64,000 nt of DNA from Macrosoma leucophasiata (GCA_036365455.1 JAWQUS010000025.1:25518001-25582000), one strand, 5' to 3'. Shown: positions 1 through 10,491, numbered from the stretch's first letter. Notes: generated by a model not told the origin, from the sequence alone. Program-made: numbers and translations.

Positions 1-189
1 TCTTATTCCTTTAGTTTGAGGTGAAAATAAGTAAAAAAATGCTCATAAAATAAAAACCTGTGTGATGGGCCTATCTGAATCAAATTTTTATGGGATCAAT
101 TCGAAACTATTCCGCATCAAACAAAGAAAGAATTACGTAAATCGGTATTGAAATCTCGGCGAAATTCACGCACATACATTAAAAAAAAT

Positions 190-191
<2 letters not shown>

Positions 192-229
<38 letters not shown>
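192..229. repeat. (TA)n microsatellite
   Basis: Uninterrupted TA run of about 19 units directly before the Helitron-like 3' segment. Any reading frame through it (Ile-Tyr repeats) is a by-product of the repeat. Confidence 0.95.
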
Positions 230-447
230 CACCCGAATTGAGAACCTTCTCGTTTTTTGAACTCGGTTTAAGATAAGTCGGGTTTTCCTTCCTGACGCTA
301 TAACTCCAGAACGCACGAACCGATTTCCGCGGTTTTGCATTCGTTAGAAAGGTCTTGGGCTCCGTGAGGTTTATAGCAAAAAGAATATTCAGGAAAAAAT
401 ATTTATAAAACGACATCCACGCGGGCGAAGCCGCGGGCAACAGCTAG
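230..447 (+). mobile_element. Non-autonomous Helitron, 3' part
   Basis: The segment ends in a short hairpin (CGCGG, loop GCGAAG, CCGCG), a few bases, then CTAG at 444-447 followed by T. That is the Helitron 3' terminus (hairpin, then CTRR, inserted before T). The same terminus occurs at 49.5 kb. The 5' border is unclear because of the TA run, so the element may start earlier. Confidence 0.7.
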
Positions 448-450
448 TGA

Positions 451-1012
451 AATTATGTAAATTCCTGAGGTATTTACATAACTAAATACCTTAGTTAGTA
501 GATTTTTTTTTCTATTATGTTAACGGCAATACGCGGTTCTGAAAATGTTCTGTTTAAAAAATGCCAGAAAAATCATCATACCTTAAACAAAAACACATAA
601 AGTATACACAGATCGGAAATATATAGAGCATAGTTGTAACTCAAAAGCAGCTATAAACAATAGGTGAATTTAGCAAAGTGGTTGTCGAAAGGGTGTCGCG
701 CGCACCGCTCGGTTCTCTCGGTTCTTTGTGGAGCTGACATTGACGTTGCCTCGTATTTATTATTTAGGAAAAGTGCGCAGGAAACACGTCTCAAAAATAC
801 GGTGATGCTGTTTATTTTAGGGATATATTTATATGATCTACTCACGTCTAATCAGTGTTACAAGGAATCAACACTTGCATCACTTTTTAAAGTAATGAAT
901 GAATGTAGTAGAGTTATTTTTAAATATGTTTTAAATAACTCTTAACTAGTCTGGTTGGTCTACGGACAAATAATAATTGTAAATGATCTCCATTCAAAGT
1001 TCAAAGATATTT
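451..1012. other. Unassigned AT-rich stretch
   Basis: No repeat shared with the rest of the window and no convincing coding signal. Two overlapping short opposite-strand reading frames at 651-945 have no recognisable motif. Confidence 0.5.
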
Positions 1013-1020
1013 ATTCAAAT

Positions 1021-1315
1021 CAAAGAGCAACACGGAGGGGAGTAGCCATAGCGTTTATTACCGATGCAAAACAGTCTGTCATTTTTTGCGAGGGGAAACA
1101 CGTGTGACGCACACACACACTACAAAAATCGTCTATTACTACGACTCACACCTTGACTTTAACAAAATACATAAACAATTTCATGCACACATTTAACCAA
1201 CTGGGCGACAGGCGTAGGACCAATTGGGCTTGTACATTAATAGAGGGAAAAGCCTTCATATGGCTACTCCCCTCCGATCCGCCGCGGCGGCCGGTGGCCC
1301 GTGTTGCTCTCTATG
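1021..1315 (-). mobile_element. hAT-like MITE, copy 1
   Basis: 295-bp element with inverted ends: left CAAAGAGCAACAC...GGAGGGGAGTAGCCAT, right its complement ending GTGTTGCTCTCTATG. It is flanked by ATTCAAAT (1013-1020) and ATTCAAAC (1316-1323), an 8-bp duplication with one difference. The right arm keeps a GC-rich box (CCGCCGCGGCGGCC) that the left arm lacks. It is in opposite orientation to copies 2 and 3. No transposase is encoded. The 8-bp duplication fits hAT; other 8-bp-duplicating superfamilies are not excluded. Confidence 0.85.
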
Positions 1316-1451
1316 ATTCAAACTAATAATTAACAAAATTTTATGATAGATCTTAGAATAATCAAAATGTTGATCCATGTTAATACTAAAAACAATTTAT
1401 TTGTATTTTATATCTAGTTGATCCAGTACAAACATGGATTTCAAAAGTTAA

Positions 1452-1642
1452 GCCTCGTATTCATGGTAAACATTTGTTTAGCAACATAGTTGCATAAACA
1501 TGTTGCTGAGTTGCTGTCAACATATTGCCGGACAACATTTGTGTTGCGGAGTTGATCACATCATGTTGTCCAGCAGTATTCTCGCTGTTCATCAACAACG
1601 TTGATTAACTGGCTAAACAAATGTTTACCATGAATACGAGGC
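1452..1642. mobile_element. TTAA-flanked MITE
   Basis: Perfect inverted ends of 31 bp begin GCCTCGTATTCATGG. TTAA lies immediately outside both (1448-1451 and 1643-1646), with G/C extending the symmetry, so arms including the flank are 36 bp (1447-1482, 1612-1647). TTAA targets are typical of piggyBac-type elements. The 129-bp core has no ORF. Perfect arms suggest a fairly recent insertion. Confidence 0.8.
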
Positions 1643-1927
1643 TTAACTTGTCTCATCCCATATCTTCTGATTTTAACACGTCTGAATCGTAGGTAGTTAC
1701 TGCCCTCGTCATTCTCAAACAAAAAGTTTGATATATCTTTATAGGACAACAAAACAGGTTCATTGGTATTGAATCATGTAAATCCATTTTATGGCTTAAG
1801 TCCCATTGATCCCATACCCGAGTCTGTCCCGGACTGAGGCTTCGACTGGATACAGTCCGGGTATAATCTCGTAGAGCCTTAAACGGCTCAACAATGTTTT
1901 TGTTTCTTTTAGTGGATTTTTTCTTAC

Positions 1928-2223
1928 GTAAACGTAAACGCTAATCCCCGAAGGGGTAGGCAGGTAAATGCATGCATTCGAGCATACATGCAAACACCCA
2001 TGATTCGTCGGTTACGTTTTTTGGCCCATGTAACAGGTGGCGAGCCTGTTGACATCTCCGGGTACATTACCAAACTTAGAGATACTGGGAAATTTCCAGA
2101 AAATGGAATAATCCCAATAAAACCATAGACTTTACACCATTATCTCTGATAATCCCCTACCTGGGAATCGAACCCAGTACCTCAGCGTAGTAGTAGTGGC
2201 CTGCTACCACTAGGCTACCGAGA
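1928..2223 (-). mobile_element. SINE-B, near full length
   Basis: Read on the minus strand it starts with a tRNA-like head: A box TAGCCTAGTGG, then B box GGTTCGATTCCCAGG. It runs through a conserved body (TTTCCCAGTA, ACATTACC, CAGGCTCGCCACCTG) to a 3' part CCCCTTCGGGGATTA. The head is a Pol III promoter module; no gene product is expected. Confidence 0.85.
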
Positions 2224-2229
2224 TTTTTT

Positions 2230-3495
2230 TTTTAGGATTTCTTAAAATGCTAGGAACTCTTAGAGTGTAGCCATGTCCGTCCGTCCGTCGAGCCTAGCTC
2301 AAAGAGTTTTAGTACTAGAAAGCTGTAATTGTGCATCAATATACATATATTAATTACCCAAACAAGATAATATTATTCTCTATGTACTTAATATGGATAT
2401 ATTGTCACCTCTCAGCACACCTATTCATCCTTTTTCAACCCGAAGGTTGACTGGTTGATAATGCCCTAGTTTAAGTGGTGGATGGTGCATTAAGTCCGCT
2501 TTATGTGCCTATTATTCATGTGCATAAAAGATTTATAAATAAATAATAAAATAAAATATTCAACGATATTATTATTTAAGGTACACTCACCCTTGGACAT
2601 TGTGTTGGACATTGTTGCAAAAAATTTTGAATAATATAGTGGTATTGAAAAGTACATTTTTTTTAATTCAGGAATCCGTTAGTGAAACCCCTTTAAAATA
2701 TAGTTTTGCCTAAATTCAAGTGCCTCCTCCAAGTGTTCCCCTCACCTCTTCGCCAGCTAAATGGTGGTGTTCGGACGTTTGAAAATTGTATCGTAATGGT
2801 TATACCTAACAAAGTAAAAAAAAAACTGTCACTGAAATGGTTTGTCCTGGTGAACAGTGACAAAATTTATTAGATTCTATTTTAGATTTAAAATTGTATA
2901 CGTTAATAGTTTTGTACACAAAAAAAAATTCTTGTGATTTAATTAAATGTCTAGAATTTATTATTGCAAATAAGAATTTACAGACGTATTTTAATAATTA
3001 ATATTAAAACTATGTAAATAAGTCGTTGAAATTTAATTTCATTGTTTAATTTAGAACTATAATTAATATGTAATTAAACCTTTCTTCTTGGAAAAAAGGT
3101 TGAAAACAACGTAAACACCGACGAACCGTCAATAATATAAGCCCGTAACTTCAGACACAACTTAAGCCTAAATTAGCCTTTAGTTGTTTTACCTGTATGC
3201 TAGCAAGAATAGATATACGATATATTGCTGACGGAGCATTATCTAATCTACTCACGGATGTTTATTAAACAAAGTCAAAATTACAAAACACTACAAAGAG
3301 CTGATTACATAAAATTGTTTGGGTGAAGCCTTTACGAGGACCGGTCCTTTTATTTAATTCAAGTAGCGAGATTTAGTGAGATTAACGTCGGGTTAAGCTA
3401 AGACAGTTAACGGGAAGTAATCAAGAGGGTAACTTCGGTATTGGCTGTTTACTTTTGTATAGTTTTTGTTTGATTTTGCAAAATTAAACGAGTTC
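2230..3495. other. Unassigned AT-rich stretch
   Basis: No long ORF and no repeat seen elsewhere in the window. A short CCGT run lies at 2277-2290. Nothing further can be supported. Confidence 0.5.
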
Positions 3496-3503
3496 GTTAG
3501 ATA

Positions 3504-3796
3504 CATAGAGCAACACCGGAGGGGAGTAGCCATATGCAGGCTTTCCCCTTTGTCCAAGTACAAGCCCAAATGGGCGTTTACCTGTCGCCTAGATGTATAA
3601 ATGTGTGCGTGCAATTGTTTCTGTATTTTGTTAAAGTCAAGGTGTGAGTTTCGTAGTAATAGACGATTTTTGTAGTGTGCGTGTGTGTCGCACGCTTTTC
3701 CCCCCGCAAAAAATGACATACTGTTTTGCATCGGTAATAAACGCTATGGCTACTCCCCTCCAGTCCGCCGCGGCCAGTGGTCTGTTTTGCTCTATG
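3504..3796 (+). mobile_element. hAT-like MITE, copy 2
   Basis: 293 bp, ends CATAGAGCAACAC / TTTTGCTCTATG, with a perfect 8-bp duplication GTTAGATA at 3496-3503 and 3797-3804. The interior matches copy 1 in reverse orientation (the GATTTTTGTAGTGTG and TTTGCATCGGTAATAAACGC stretches). A 112-codon minus-strand reading frame overlapping it is not conserved in the other copies. Confidence 0.9.
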
Positions 3797-3809
3797 GTTA
3801 GATATGACT

Positions 3810-4240
3810 GATAGAATTACCTATAGCATAAGATGTTTAAGACTCGGTTCGCTAATGTTTCACCGACAAACTTTATGCAAATCTTTATTTCAAAACCAAC
3901 GTTTTGTACACTATTAATTCCACAAATACATAATTCCGCAAATGTATCATTTCGCAACTCAACGATTCGTATACTATTTCGCTAACATTTGATTACGTAA
4001 ATATATAAAATAATAATTAATACTGTCAGAAAAAAAAGAAACCTAATACCGAACGGTGCCAGGTATTTTTTTGTATTGCCGCCGCACCCTTCGTCCTAAC
4101 CTTTGTTGTAAATTTTGAGATTATTTTTTTTGAACTTAATTATTCATGAAGTGATGAGTTATGAAATGAATAGTCTAATTGACCACAAGATAATATACTA
4201 AAACTGATTATATATACATAAAAAATAACACACCAGTATA
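3810..4240. other. Unassigned AT-rich stretch
   Basis: Low-complexity AT-rich DNA between the MITE and the mariner. No motif or repeat partner seen. Confidence 0.45.
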
Positions 4241-4242
4241 TA

Positions 4243-5505
4243 AAAAAGTTTCCTCGCATTTTTTAAGATTATTCAAAACATTTTTAATATAGTTTATTTA
4301 AATTTAACTAAAGTATGTATGTACCATTTTGTTCGATAACCTTTTGCCATCTTGTAGGTAGGGACATGATCCCATTGCTATAAAAATTTTGGGACTTCTC
4401 ATCAAAATACCGCGACAAGTGGATTTGGCAGTCCTCTCGTGATGTTAACCTAACATTGCATAAAGAATTCTGAAGAGACCGAAACAGGTGGAAATCTGAA
4501 GGTGCAAGGTCAGGACTATACGGCGGATGCATTAACACCTCCCAGCCAAACTCTCTTAATTTTTGCTGAGTGGCTATAGATTTGAGAGGTCTAGCGTTAT
4601 CATGATGAAACACCACACCCCTTCTGTTGATCAATTCCGGCCGCTTTCTCTCAACTTCTTGCTTTAATCTCATCAGTTGTTCGCAGTAGAGTTCAGAATC
4701 GATAGTCCTGCCTGGTGGTAATAGCTCATAATGAATAATGCCCTTCCAATCCCACCACACACACAACATCACCTTATTGCGAGTTAACCCGGGTTTCGCC
4801 ACAGTCTGTGAAGCCTGACCGGCCTTTGACCACGACCTTTTTCGCACGTTCTTGTCGTACGTGATACACTTTTCATCACCAGTTATCAGCTTCTTCAAAA
4901 ATCATTCGGTTTCATTACGTCGTAATAAAGAATCACAAATGAGTACACGGTTCATTAGGTTTCTTTCAGTGAGCTCGTGAGGTACCCAAATATCGAGCTT
5001 TTTTTGTGCCCAGCTTTTTTCAAATGCGCCAAAAGTGTTTTGTGATCAATTCTCAGTTCTTCAACTACATCGTTGCTACTGATATGTCAATCTTGCTCCA
5101 CTTTTTCAAAAATGTCATCCATTTTATCCGTAATAGGGCGACCAGAGTGAGGTGCATCTTTGACATCAAAATTTCCGGATTGAAAACGCTTAAACCAAAT
5201 TTGTGCTACTCTCACAGACACTGCACTAGGTCCATAAACATCGCAAATTTTTTTCGCGGCTTGCGTTGCATTTTTACCTTTTTTGTAATGAAATTTTAAA
5301 ATGTATCGAATTTCTTCATTAGATTCACTCATCTTGACAGTACGAAAAACAAATGAAAATCATTTGCCTAATTTGAATTAGGAATTATGTTCTTTAAAAT
5401 TTTAACTTTCAATGATACCAAAACCAGCCAGATACAAATACTACAGCCAAAGAGATTTTATTACAAGTTCATACATACTATAATGCGAAAAGACTTTTTC
5501 CCCAA
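4243..5505 (-). mobile_element. mariner transposon, copy 1 (dead)
   Basis: About 1.26 kb, matching copy 2 at 62.1-63.6 kb base for base over most of its length. The right end (AATGCGAAAAGACTTTTTCCCC, 5481-5503) is the inverted counterpart of the copy-2 left end GGGGAAAAAGTTTCTTCGCATT. Here the left terminus has lost its G run (AAAAAAGTTTCCTCGCATT at 4243). It preserves the uninterrupted form of the site where copy 2 later took an E element (around 5372-5390). Confidence 0.9.
4308..5332 (-). pseudogene. mariner transposase, degenerate
   Basis: DD34D-type transposase that would cut and paste the flanking element. The N-terminal frame begins MSESNEEIRYILKF (ATG at 5332) with a helix-turn-helix-type region ending QIWFKRFQSGNFDV. 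An in-frame TGA after EKVEQD (near 5087) stops it. A one-base deletion in an A run near 5000 (7 A, copy 2 has 8) shifts the frame, and a second TGA precedes FLKKLIT. The C-terminal 196 codons are open to a stop at 4308. Catalytic Asp positions are readable: TGDEK, HDNARP and SPDLAPSD, with 34 residues between the second and third. Oddities are DEKC for DEKW and ARPLKS for ARPHTS. The full length would be about 345 residues, usual for mariner. It cannot make an active enzyme. Confidence 0.92.
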
Positions 5506-5519
5506 CCTATTATATCACA

Positions 5520-5645
5520 CTGACCGACAATATTGAAGCGAGCCTGCATCTACCCCTTGAATTATAGGTCGGTTCTTCCGTAGGCGAATCGGACCTTATA
5601 CTTACATGGTTCCATGGATTGGTCATAATTTTTGGCTGTAGCAAT
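5520..5645. repeat. Dispersed repeat, copy 1
   Basis: The stretch CGGTTCTTCCGTAGGCGAATC...TACATGGTTCCATGG...TTTTTGGCTGTA resembles 6749-6830 (CACATCCGGAGCTGAATC...TACGTGGTTGCTTC...TTTTTGCCTGTA). Class unknown. Confidence 0.45.
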
Positions 5646-5677
5646 TAATAGAGATGTCTAAAATAATATTGTTAGTT

Positions 5678-5900
5678 TTAGGGTTCCGTGCCTCAAAAAT
5701 AACAAAACGAAACCCTAATAAGATTTCGTGCTTCTGTCTGTGTCTCCGACTGAACTGAATCGATTAATTTGAAATTTGGTACCCAAATAGGGTAACGTGT
5801 TTCATAATTAAGTGAATCTTTAACATAGAGATCAATTTCGGAGATATAAGAGTCATGTTTTTAAATCTTTGTTAAATATATAAATATGGCCCCGTAAAAT
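5678..5900 (+). repeat. GGGTTCCG repeat, 5' part
   Basis: Begins TTTTAGGGTTCCGTGCCTCA and continues with a TCTGTCTGTG run and TTGAAATTTGGTA, the same layout as the fuller copy at 22.5 kb. The 3' half is lost or too diverged to see. Confidence 0.6.
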
Positions 5901-6255
5901 CTAATCACAGAGGCAAAACAACTCAAACCCCATGCAAGGTAATGAATTTGTATTTTAATCTCTGATTTTAAATAGATGTCTGTATGTAAATTCCCAAAAA
6001 AAAAAAACACGACACTCAGTTAATCTTACACTTATAATTTTTTTTTTCAAAATAGTTTAATGGACAAAATTTGAAGTGAGTAACAAAAAAAAAGTTAGGA
6101 TGTTGGAACCCCTAGTTTGCACTAAAACATTAAACATGATGATGTTTCGCAACTCGTCGCATAAAGTATGTATTGCGATAAATGTCTTGTTGGTGCTAGC
6201 GTTCGCACTGCTGTCAAACCTATCATTTTAACATGTTTGTTCGTGTTTTTTTTTA

Positions 6256-6541
6256 CTGGTGGTAGAGCTTCAGTGACGGAGCTCGCGGGCGTAGGCACCA
6301 CCGCATTACCTAATATACTTGCCGCTAAATAGTAGTGTTCAGCACTATCGTGTTCCGGTCAGGTGGTAATGTACGGCCCTGTAATTTCCGGCACAGAGGC
6401 ATAACACCTTAGGCCTCAGGAGTGGTAACGCATCTGCATTTTGACCTTGGTCTTCATGTGGGTATCTATAGGCTGCAGTCATCACTTACCATCAATGTGA
6501 ACTGCATGCTTGTTTGCCACGCCCATTACATAAAAAAAAAA
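6256..6541 (+). mobile_element. SINE-A, full length
   Basis: Runs from CTGGTGGTAGAGCTTCAGTGACGG to CCATTACATAAAAAAAAA. Landmarks used for this family throughout: GCGGGCGTAGGCACCACCGC, GTGTTCAGCACTATCGTG, AATTTCCGGCACAGAGGC, CCTTAGGCCTCAGGAGTGG, TATAGGCTGCAGTCATCAC, then an A tail. The 3' A tail gives the orientation. No clear tRNA A/B box is visible in the head, so the promoter origin is open. Confidence 0.85.
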
Positions 6542-6748
6542 TGTTTATATGTGAATGTTTCATCAATGCAAACTCACGGTAATATAAACGATGATATTTA
6601 ATTTTGAAACTATGTCTTAGCTTACCACTCCAGTTTCGTACCACATTAAAGCAAAATGAAATACAAAAGTTAAACACAGAAGTAAAGATACAACATCATA
6701 TATCATACGAGCGACAGCACGAAGCTAAGGCTGTATCTTGCTGTTTTA

Positions 6749-6830
6749 TTTATCGGTCGACACATCCGGAGCTGAATCGAACCTAATATTTACGTGGTTG
6801 CTTCAATTGCCCAAGATTTTTGCCTGTAAT
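6749..6830. repeat. Dispersed repeat, copy 2
   Basis: Partner of 5520-5645 in the same orientation; it ends at the Helitron-like end at 6839. Confidence 0.4.
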
Positions 6831-6838
6831 ATTTTATA

Positions 6839-6935
6839 CTAGCTGTCATGTGCCCGTGTGTGTGTGTTCGTCCGCGTAGATACTGAACAATGATTTTGTT
6901 AAATTCTACGCCGATAAAGTCGCGGGCACGGCTAG
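6839..6935. mobile_element. Double Helitron-type end
   Basis: A reverse-oriented CTAG end (ACTAGCTGTCATGTGCCCG at 6838-6856) lies 97 bp from a forward one (AAGTCGCGGGCACGGCTAG ending 6935). The stretch GATACTGAACAAT between them also occurs at 13.55 kb beside another forward end. It looks like an internally deleted or back-to-back Helitron remnant. Confidence 0.5.
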
Positions 6936-6948
6936 CCTAAATTATATA

Positions 6949-7086
6949 TTTTTTTATGTAATGGAAGTGGCAAACAAGGCAGTTCAGTTTGATGTTACTG
7001 CATTGATGTGAGTGATGACTGCAGATACGTTACTACTCTTAAGGTCTAAGGTGCTATGCCTCTGGGCCAAAAATTACAGGTTCGTG
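6949..7086 (-). mobile_element. SINE-A, 3' fragment
   Basis: T tract, then ATGTAATGGAAGTGGCAAACAA, reading to ...TGCCTCTGGGCCAAAAATTACAGG. It is internally deleted and diverged; only the 3' half of the family is present. Confidence 0.7.
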
Positions 7087-7302
7087 CGTAAATTAATTAA
7101 ATTATTTTAAGTAAACCGCATTTAATTCTGTTTAAAAATTTGAAGCAGTGCTTGAAGAAAATTTTCAATTCACCATTATTTCTTTTTCCCTAAACTGGTT
7201 TTGACGATACAAAGATTTGACAACGCTCCTAATTATATATAATCCACCTGTGAAAACCGCGTTTAAGTAATTTAAGTAGTTTCGAAGTTATAACGTACCA
7301 GA

Positions 7303-7319
7303 CAGACAGACAGACAGAC
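7303..7319. repeat. (CAGA)n microsatellite
   Basis: Four CAGA units. Confidence 0.85.
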
Positions 7320-7400
7320 CAAAATTGCAAAAAATGTTTTTTTTTTGTTTTTGTTACTGTTCTTTAATCGCCCTCTACCAGTTTTTTGAAAAAACATTTA

Positions 7401-7502
7401 CCCCCTTATTCATAATCGTACATTAGATACGTTTTAGCTATAGAATGCTTTGTCTTTGTCAGTTGCATTGTCAAATGTGCACGATAGAAAAATACAAGGG
7501 GG
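7401..7502. mobile_element. Short MITE with TTA duplication
   Basis: 102 bp starting CCCCCTTATTCAT and ending ATACAAGGGGG, flanked by TTA on both sides (7398-7400, 7503-7505). A 3-bp TWA duplication suits PIF/Harbinger-type elements. The inverted ends are short (about 7 bp exact). Confidence 0.6.
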
Positions 7503-7541
7503 TTAATGTACACTCGACTTTTGTCTTATTATATGTATTTC

Positions 7542-7829
7542 TTTTTTTTTTATGTAATGAAAGTGGCAAACAAGCGTGCAGTTCACATTGATGTTAAGTG
7601 ATGACTGCAGCCTATAGACACCCACACAATGACCAGAGGTCAAAATGCAAATGCGCTGCCACTCCTGAGGCATTAGGTGTTATGCCTCTGTGCCGGAAAT
7701 TACAGAGCCGTACATTACCACCTAACCGAAACACGATAGTGCTGAACACTACCATTTAACGGCAAGTATATTAGGTAATGCGGTGGTGCCTACGCCCGCG
7801 AGCTCCGTCACTGGAGTTCTACCACCAGT
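7542..7829 (-). mobile_element. SINE-A, full length
   Basis: T tract at 7542-7551 (the A tail), ending ACTGGAGTTCTACCACCAGT. All family landmarks are present. Confidence 0.85.
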
Positions 7830-8300
7830 ATAATATGATTTTAGCAGTAGTATCTAGAATTATAGTATACGAAATCAATAGCGTAGGTGCTTTATCAGAT
7901 CTATCTGCTACTAAATGGTAGTAGGTATTTAGCACTAACGTATGTTTGTTAGATACTGATGTACTCGTATGACCTTGTAATAAGAAATCACAGAATCAAA
8001 ACAATTCAGGCATTAAATATGGTAACGCATCTACATGAAGAATTGCAGTGGACGTCTTTTGGCTGAACCGAGTTATTAAAAGTTAGTACCTACAAGGTCT
8101 AGACCACCTCTAAGACTACCATTACGAAAGCGAATCACGTTATGTAAAGTCTCTTTGACTTTGAATACAGTAATTAGGTAACAGAGTGCGAATATCCTTC
8201 AGCTCCTTCTCCTTAGCTTAGGAGCGATAAAATAAAAATTACGAAATGACTCGTGCAAAATGAAAATAACCGCAAATTGGTAGCCTCACATGAAAGAAAC
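7830..8300. other. Unassigned stretch with decayed SINE-like traces
   Basis: 7905-8045 has faint SINE-A-like words (ACTAAATGGTAGTAGGTATTTAGCAC, GGTAACGCATCTACATG) but is too diverged to assign. The rest is AT-rich with no motif. Confidence 0.4.
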
Positions 8301-8303
8301 GAA

Positions 8304-8480
8304 ACCGGGAAGTACTTTAAACTCAACAGGTAAAAAGGACTCTCCACGAAAGGTGAAAATTGCAAAAACTGTGTTCGCATCCGGCGCGTGATTTAGACAT
8401 GAAACGAAGCGTGCTCCACTCACTCCACGTTTTTGTGGGCAACCACTAGATGGAGTTGGGTACTTAGGGTGGGTCACATC
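8304..8480 (-). repeat. 177-bp repeat, copy 1
   Basis: Direct repeat of 8668-8850, sharing GGTGAAAATTGCAAAAAC, AACGAAGCGTGCTCCACTC and CAACCACTAGATGGAGTTG. On the minus strand both copies keep a reading frame of about 50 codons (for example QKRGVSGARFVSCLN and DANTVFAIFT). I do not recognise the protein. A diverged transposon piece is as likely as an exon. Confidence 0.6.
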
Positions 8481-8667
8481 ACCAGCTTTAATAAATTTGT
8501 AAGAGTACGAGTACTGGTTAAACAAAAAACGACAAAAGAGTTTAGCAACTAACTTCAGACTGCCGGTTTCATCTGTCGGTGTGCGCGCGCATCCTGAATA
8601 TTCACTCTCATATTTGTTTTCAAATACGCCAAAAGAAGTCTTAGTATAACTTCAAAAGGAAACGTCG

Positions 8668-8850
8668 AAATCGGGAAGTATGTACTTAAAACTTAACAGG
8701 TAAAAAGACTCTCACGAGAGGTGAAAATTGCAAAAACAGTGTTTGCATCCGACGCGTAATTTAGACAGGAAACGAAGCGTGCTCCACTCACTCCACGTTT
8801 TTGTAAGCAACCACTAGATGGAGTTGTGTACTTAGGCTGTATCATCTTAC
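8668..8850 (-). repeat. 177-bp repeat, copy 2
   Basis: Same unit as 8304-8480, about 365 bp downstream. The minus-strand frame again reads QKRGVSGARFVSCLN and DANTVFAIFT, then diverges. Confidence 0.6.
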
Positions 8851-8883
8851 ACCTACTCGTCGAGAAATATTGCACTTCGAGCT

Positions 8884-9112
8884 TACGACAGAGACAATCG
8901 TTTAGTTTCGACTTCGTAGAGCGTTATCTCTGCTGCGCACTGTCTACATAAGATATAGACTACTGGTAGTCCGGTGTTGGTCAAAACTTTATTAAAAATG
9001 GTCGACAAACGTCGCTCTCGTAAATTTTTGAGTTTGAGTTTAAGTTTAATTGGTTGTGTGCGAAAGAGATAATGCTCTACAGAGCCGAAATTATCTGAAG
9101 TCTTACGGTCGA
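8884..9112. repeat. Inverted repeat, about 30 bp arms
   Basis: 8884-8935 read in reverse (AGAGATAACGCTCTACGAAGTCGAAAC) matches 9064-9092 (AGAGATAATGCTCTACAGAGCCGAAAT). This suggests a small degenerate TIR element. Borders are not defined. Confidence 0.45.
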
Positions 9113-9214
9113 TGCGCATTATATATTGCTGCGTACTATAGTTTAGGTTACTAAATTTGTTACAGTACTCGTTAAGGAAAGAATTAACAGCAACATTTGA
9201 AAATTGTTAAATGA

Positions 9215-9430
9215 CGTCAACTTTAACTCATTATCACTGGTCTTCGCGCGCACTATTCGCGCGACGCGGATGCAGCACCGGGGCATCCCCCTCTGCTGCA
9301 GCTTCTTCTGCCCTGCGGCTGCAGGATGGCGTTTGGCACCCTCTTGGGGGCTGTGGTGGAGGAGGTGGGCACCAACTTTAACTGATAACTGTAACCGGCT
9401 GAGAGAGTTAAAGTTAATGTTAATGTCGAT
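9215..9430. other. GC-rich insert between inverted AT words
   Basis: A GC-rich core (GCACCGGGGCATCCCCCTCTGCTGCAG and onward) is bounded by AACTTTAACTCATTATC on the left and AACTTTAACTGATAACTG on the right, which are in the same orientation. Unclassified. The 113-codon plus frame across it has no motif. Confidence 0.35.
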
Positions 9431-9746
9431 TATTTGTCAGATATTTTTTACTTATTTTACAATTACAATGTTTTTTTATAAACTTAGCAAAAGTTTAAGA
9501 ATTAAATCAAACAAAATATTCAGTCTATGTATAGCCTCAATTTAAAAAGCAATTCTCTAAAAGACTCACACTAAATGCTGTTTTAAAACTACAACGAGTA
9601 AGTGTGCAGTCACTCGTAAATGATGAATTGTGTTTCCTAGCTTGAGAGTAAATTCGCATTCGTAGTTAAGTCTGGTATGTAGCTGGACAATACTGGAGTG
9701 GCATATAAAATATTGTAATTGTGTTTGGTGTGAATGTGAGCGGGTA

Positions 9747-10133
9747 AGTGTCAACCACTAATCCATCAGATATCTCATTTTGGGAAACGATAGGTCAGTT
9801 GAACAAAAAGAGACAGAAGTAATGAACGGGGTACTATCGAGCGTAACATTAATCGCAAATCCGAAAGACCGCATGGACGGTAAAAATAATTTTATTTCAA
9901 TGAATGTAGTGGATACCTTAGAACATAATATAGTTACTGCCAAAATATCATCTCATTTGTTTATATGATAACGTGAATGAAGAAACGACACAAAGTTAAT
10001 AGCGATCCATTTGGATTTGCAATAAATATTACGCTCGATTCTTTCGTACCTCGTTCATTTCCTCTGTATCTTTTTGTCCAACTGACCTATCGTTACCCAG
10101 GATGAGATAGCTGATGGATTAGTGGTTGACATT
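9747..10133. mobile_element. TIR element with TA duplication
   Basis: 387 bp with inverted ends of roughly 120 bp: left AGTGTCAACCACTAATCCAT, right ATGGATTAGTGGTTGACATT. TA flanks both ends (9745-9746, 10134-10135). The arms are about 80% alike and reach the AATCGCAAATCC / GGATTTGCAATAA words. This fits a Tc1/mariner-type non-autonomous element. The overlapping short opposite-strand ORFs come from the arms. Confidence 0.75.
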
Positions 10134-10256
10134 TAAAATCAAACAAACAACACCAATTATAACTCAATTAATACTGTTTTTATAAATATAAAATCACATA
10201 TTATACATAATAAAAAGAATCACGAAATCTAAGTTTAATACATTCTCTATATTTGG

Positions 10257-10400
10257 AATCCGCCCTGTTAGCAGTCATGCCTAGCGATACGTGTCAAACA
10301 CAATGCACCCGCATGCGGACTGAATGTGATGCGATAACCTCGAGCGCTGTGTGAATATAACGGATTACATAGTTTCACTTTTTAATATAAATTTAATTAG
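10257..10400 (+). repeat. 145-bp repeat, copy 1
   Basis: Direct repeat with 10816-10960: GTTAGCAGTC, AAGCGATAC-type word, CAATGCACCCGCA, GCGGACTGA, CGAGCGCTGTGTGAATA, ending TTTAATTAG. Unclassified. Confidence 0.65.
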
Positions 10401-10491
10401 CCTTTCAGCTTACACTCTTCTAAATAAGGAATACATTAGAGTAAAAAAAAAAATTAAAATACGATAAAATCAACTTATTCATATGACTCAA

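Noticed and set aside
117..440. 107-codon minus-strand ORF
   Set aside because: It runs through the TA microsatellite (Ile-Tyr repeats) and a Helitron end.
3393..3731. 112-codon minus-strand ORF
   Set aside because: It overlaps hAT-like MITE copy 2 and is broken in copies 1 and 3.
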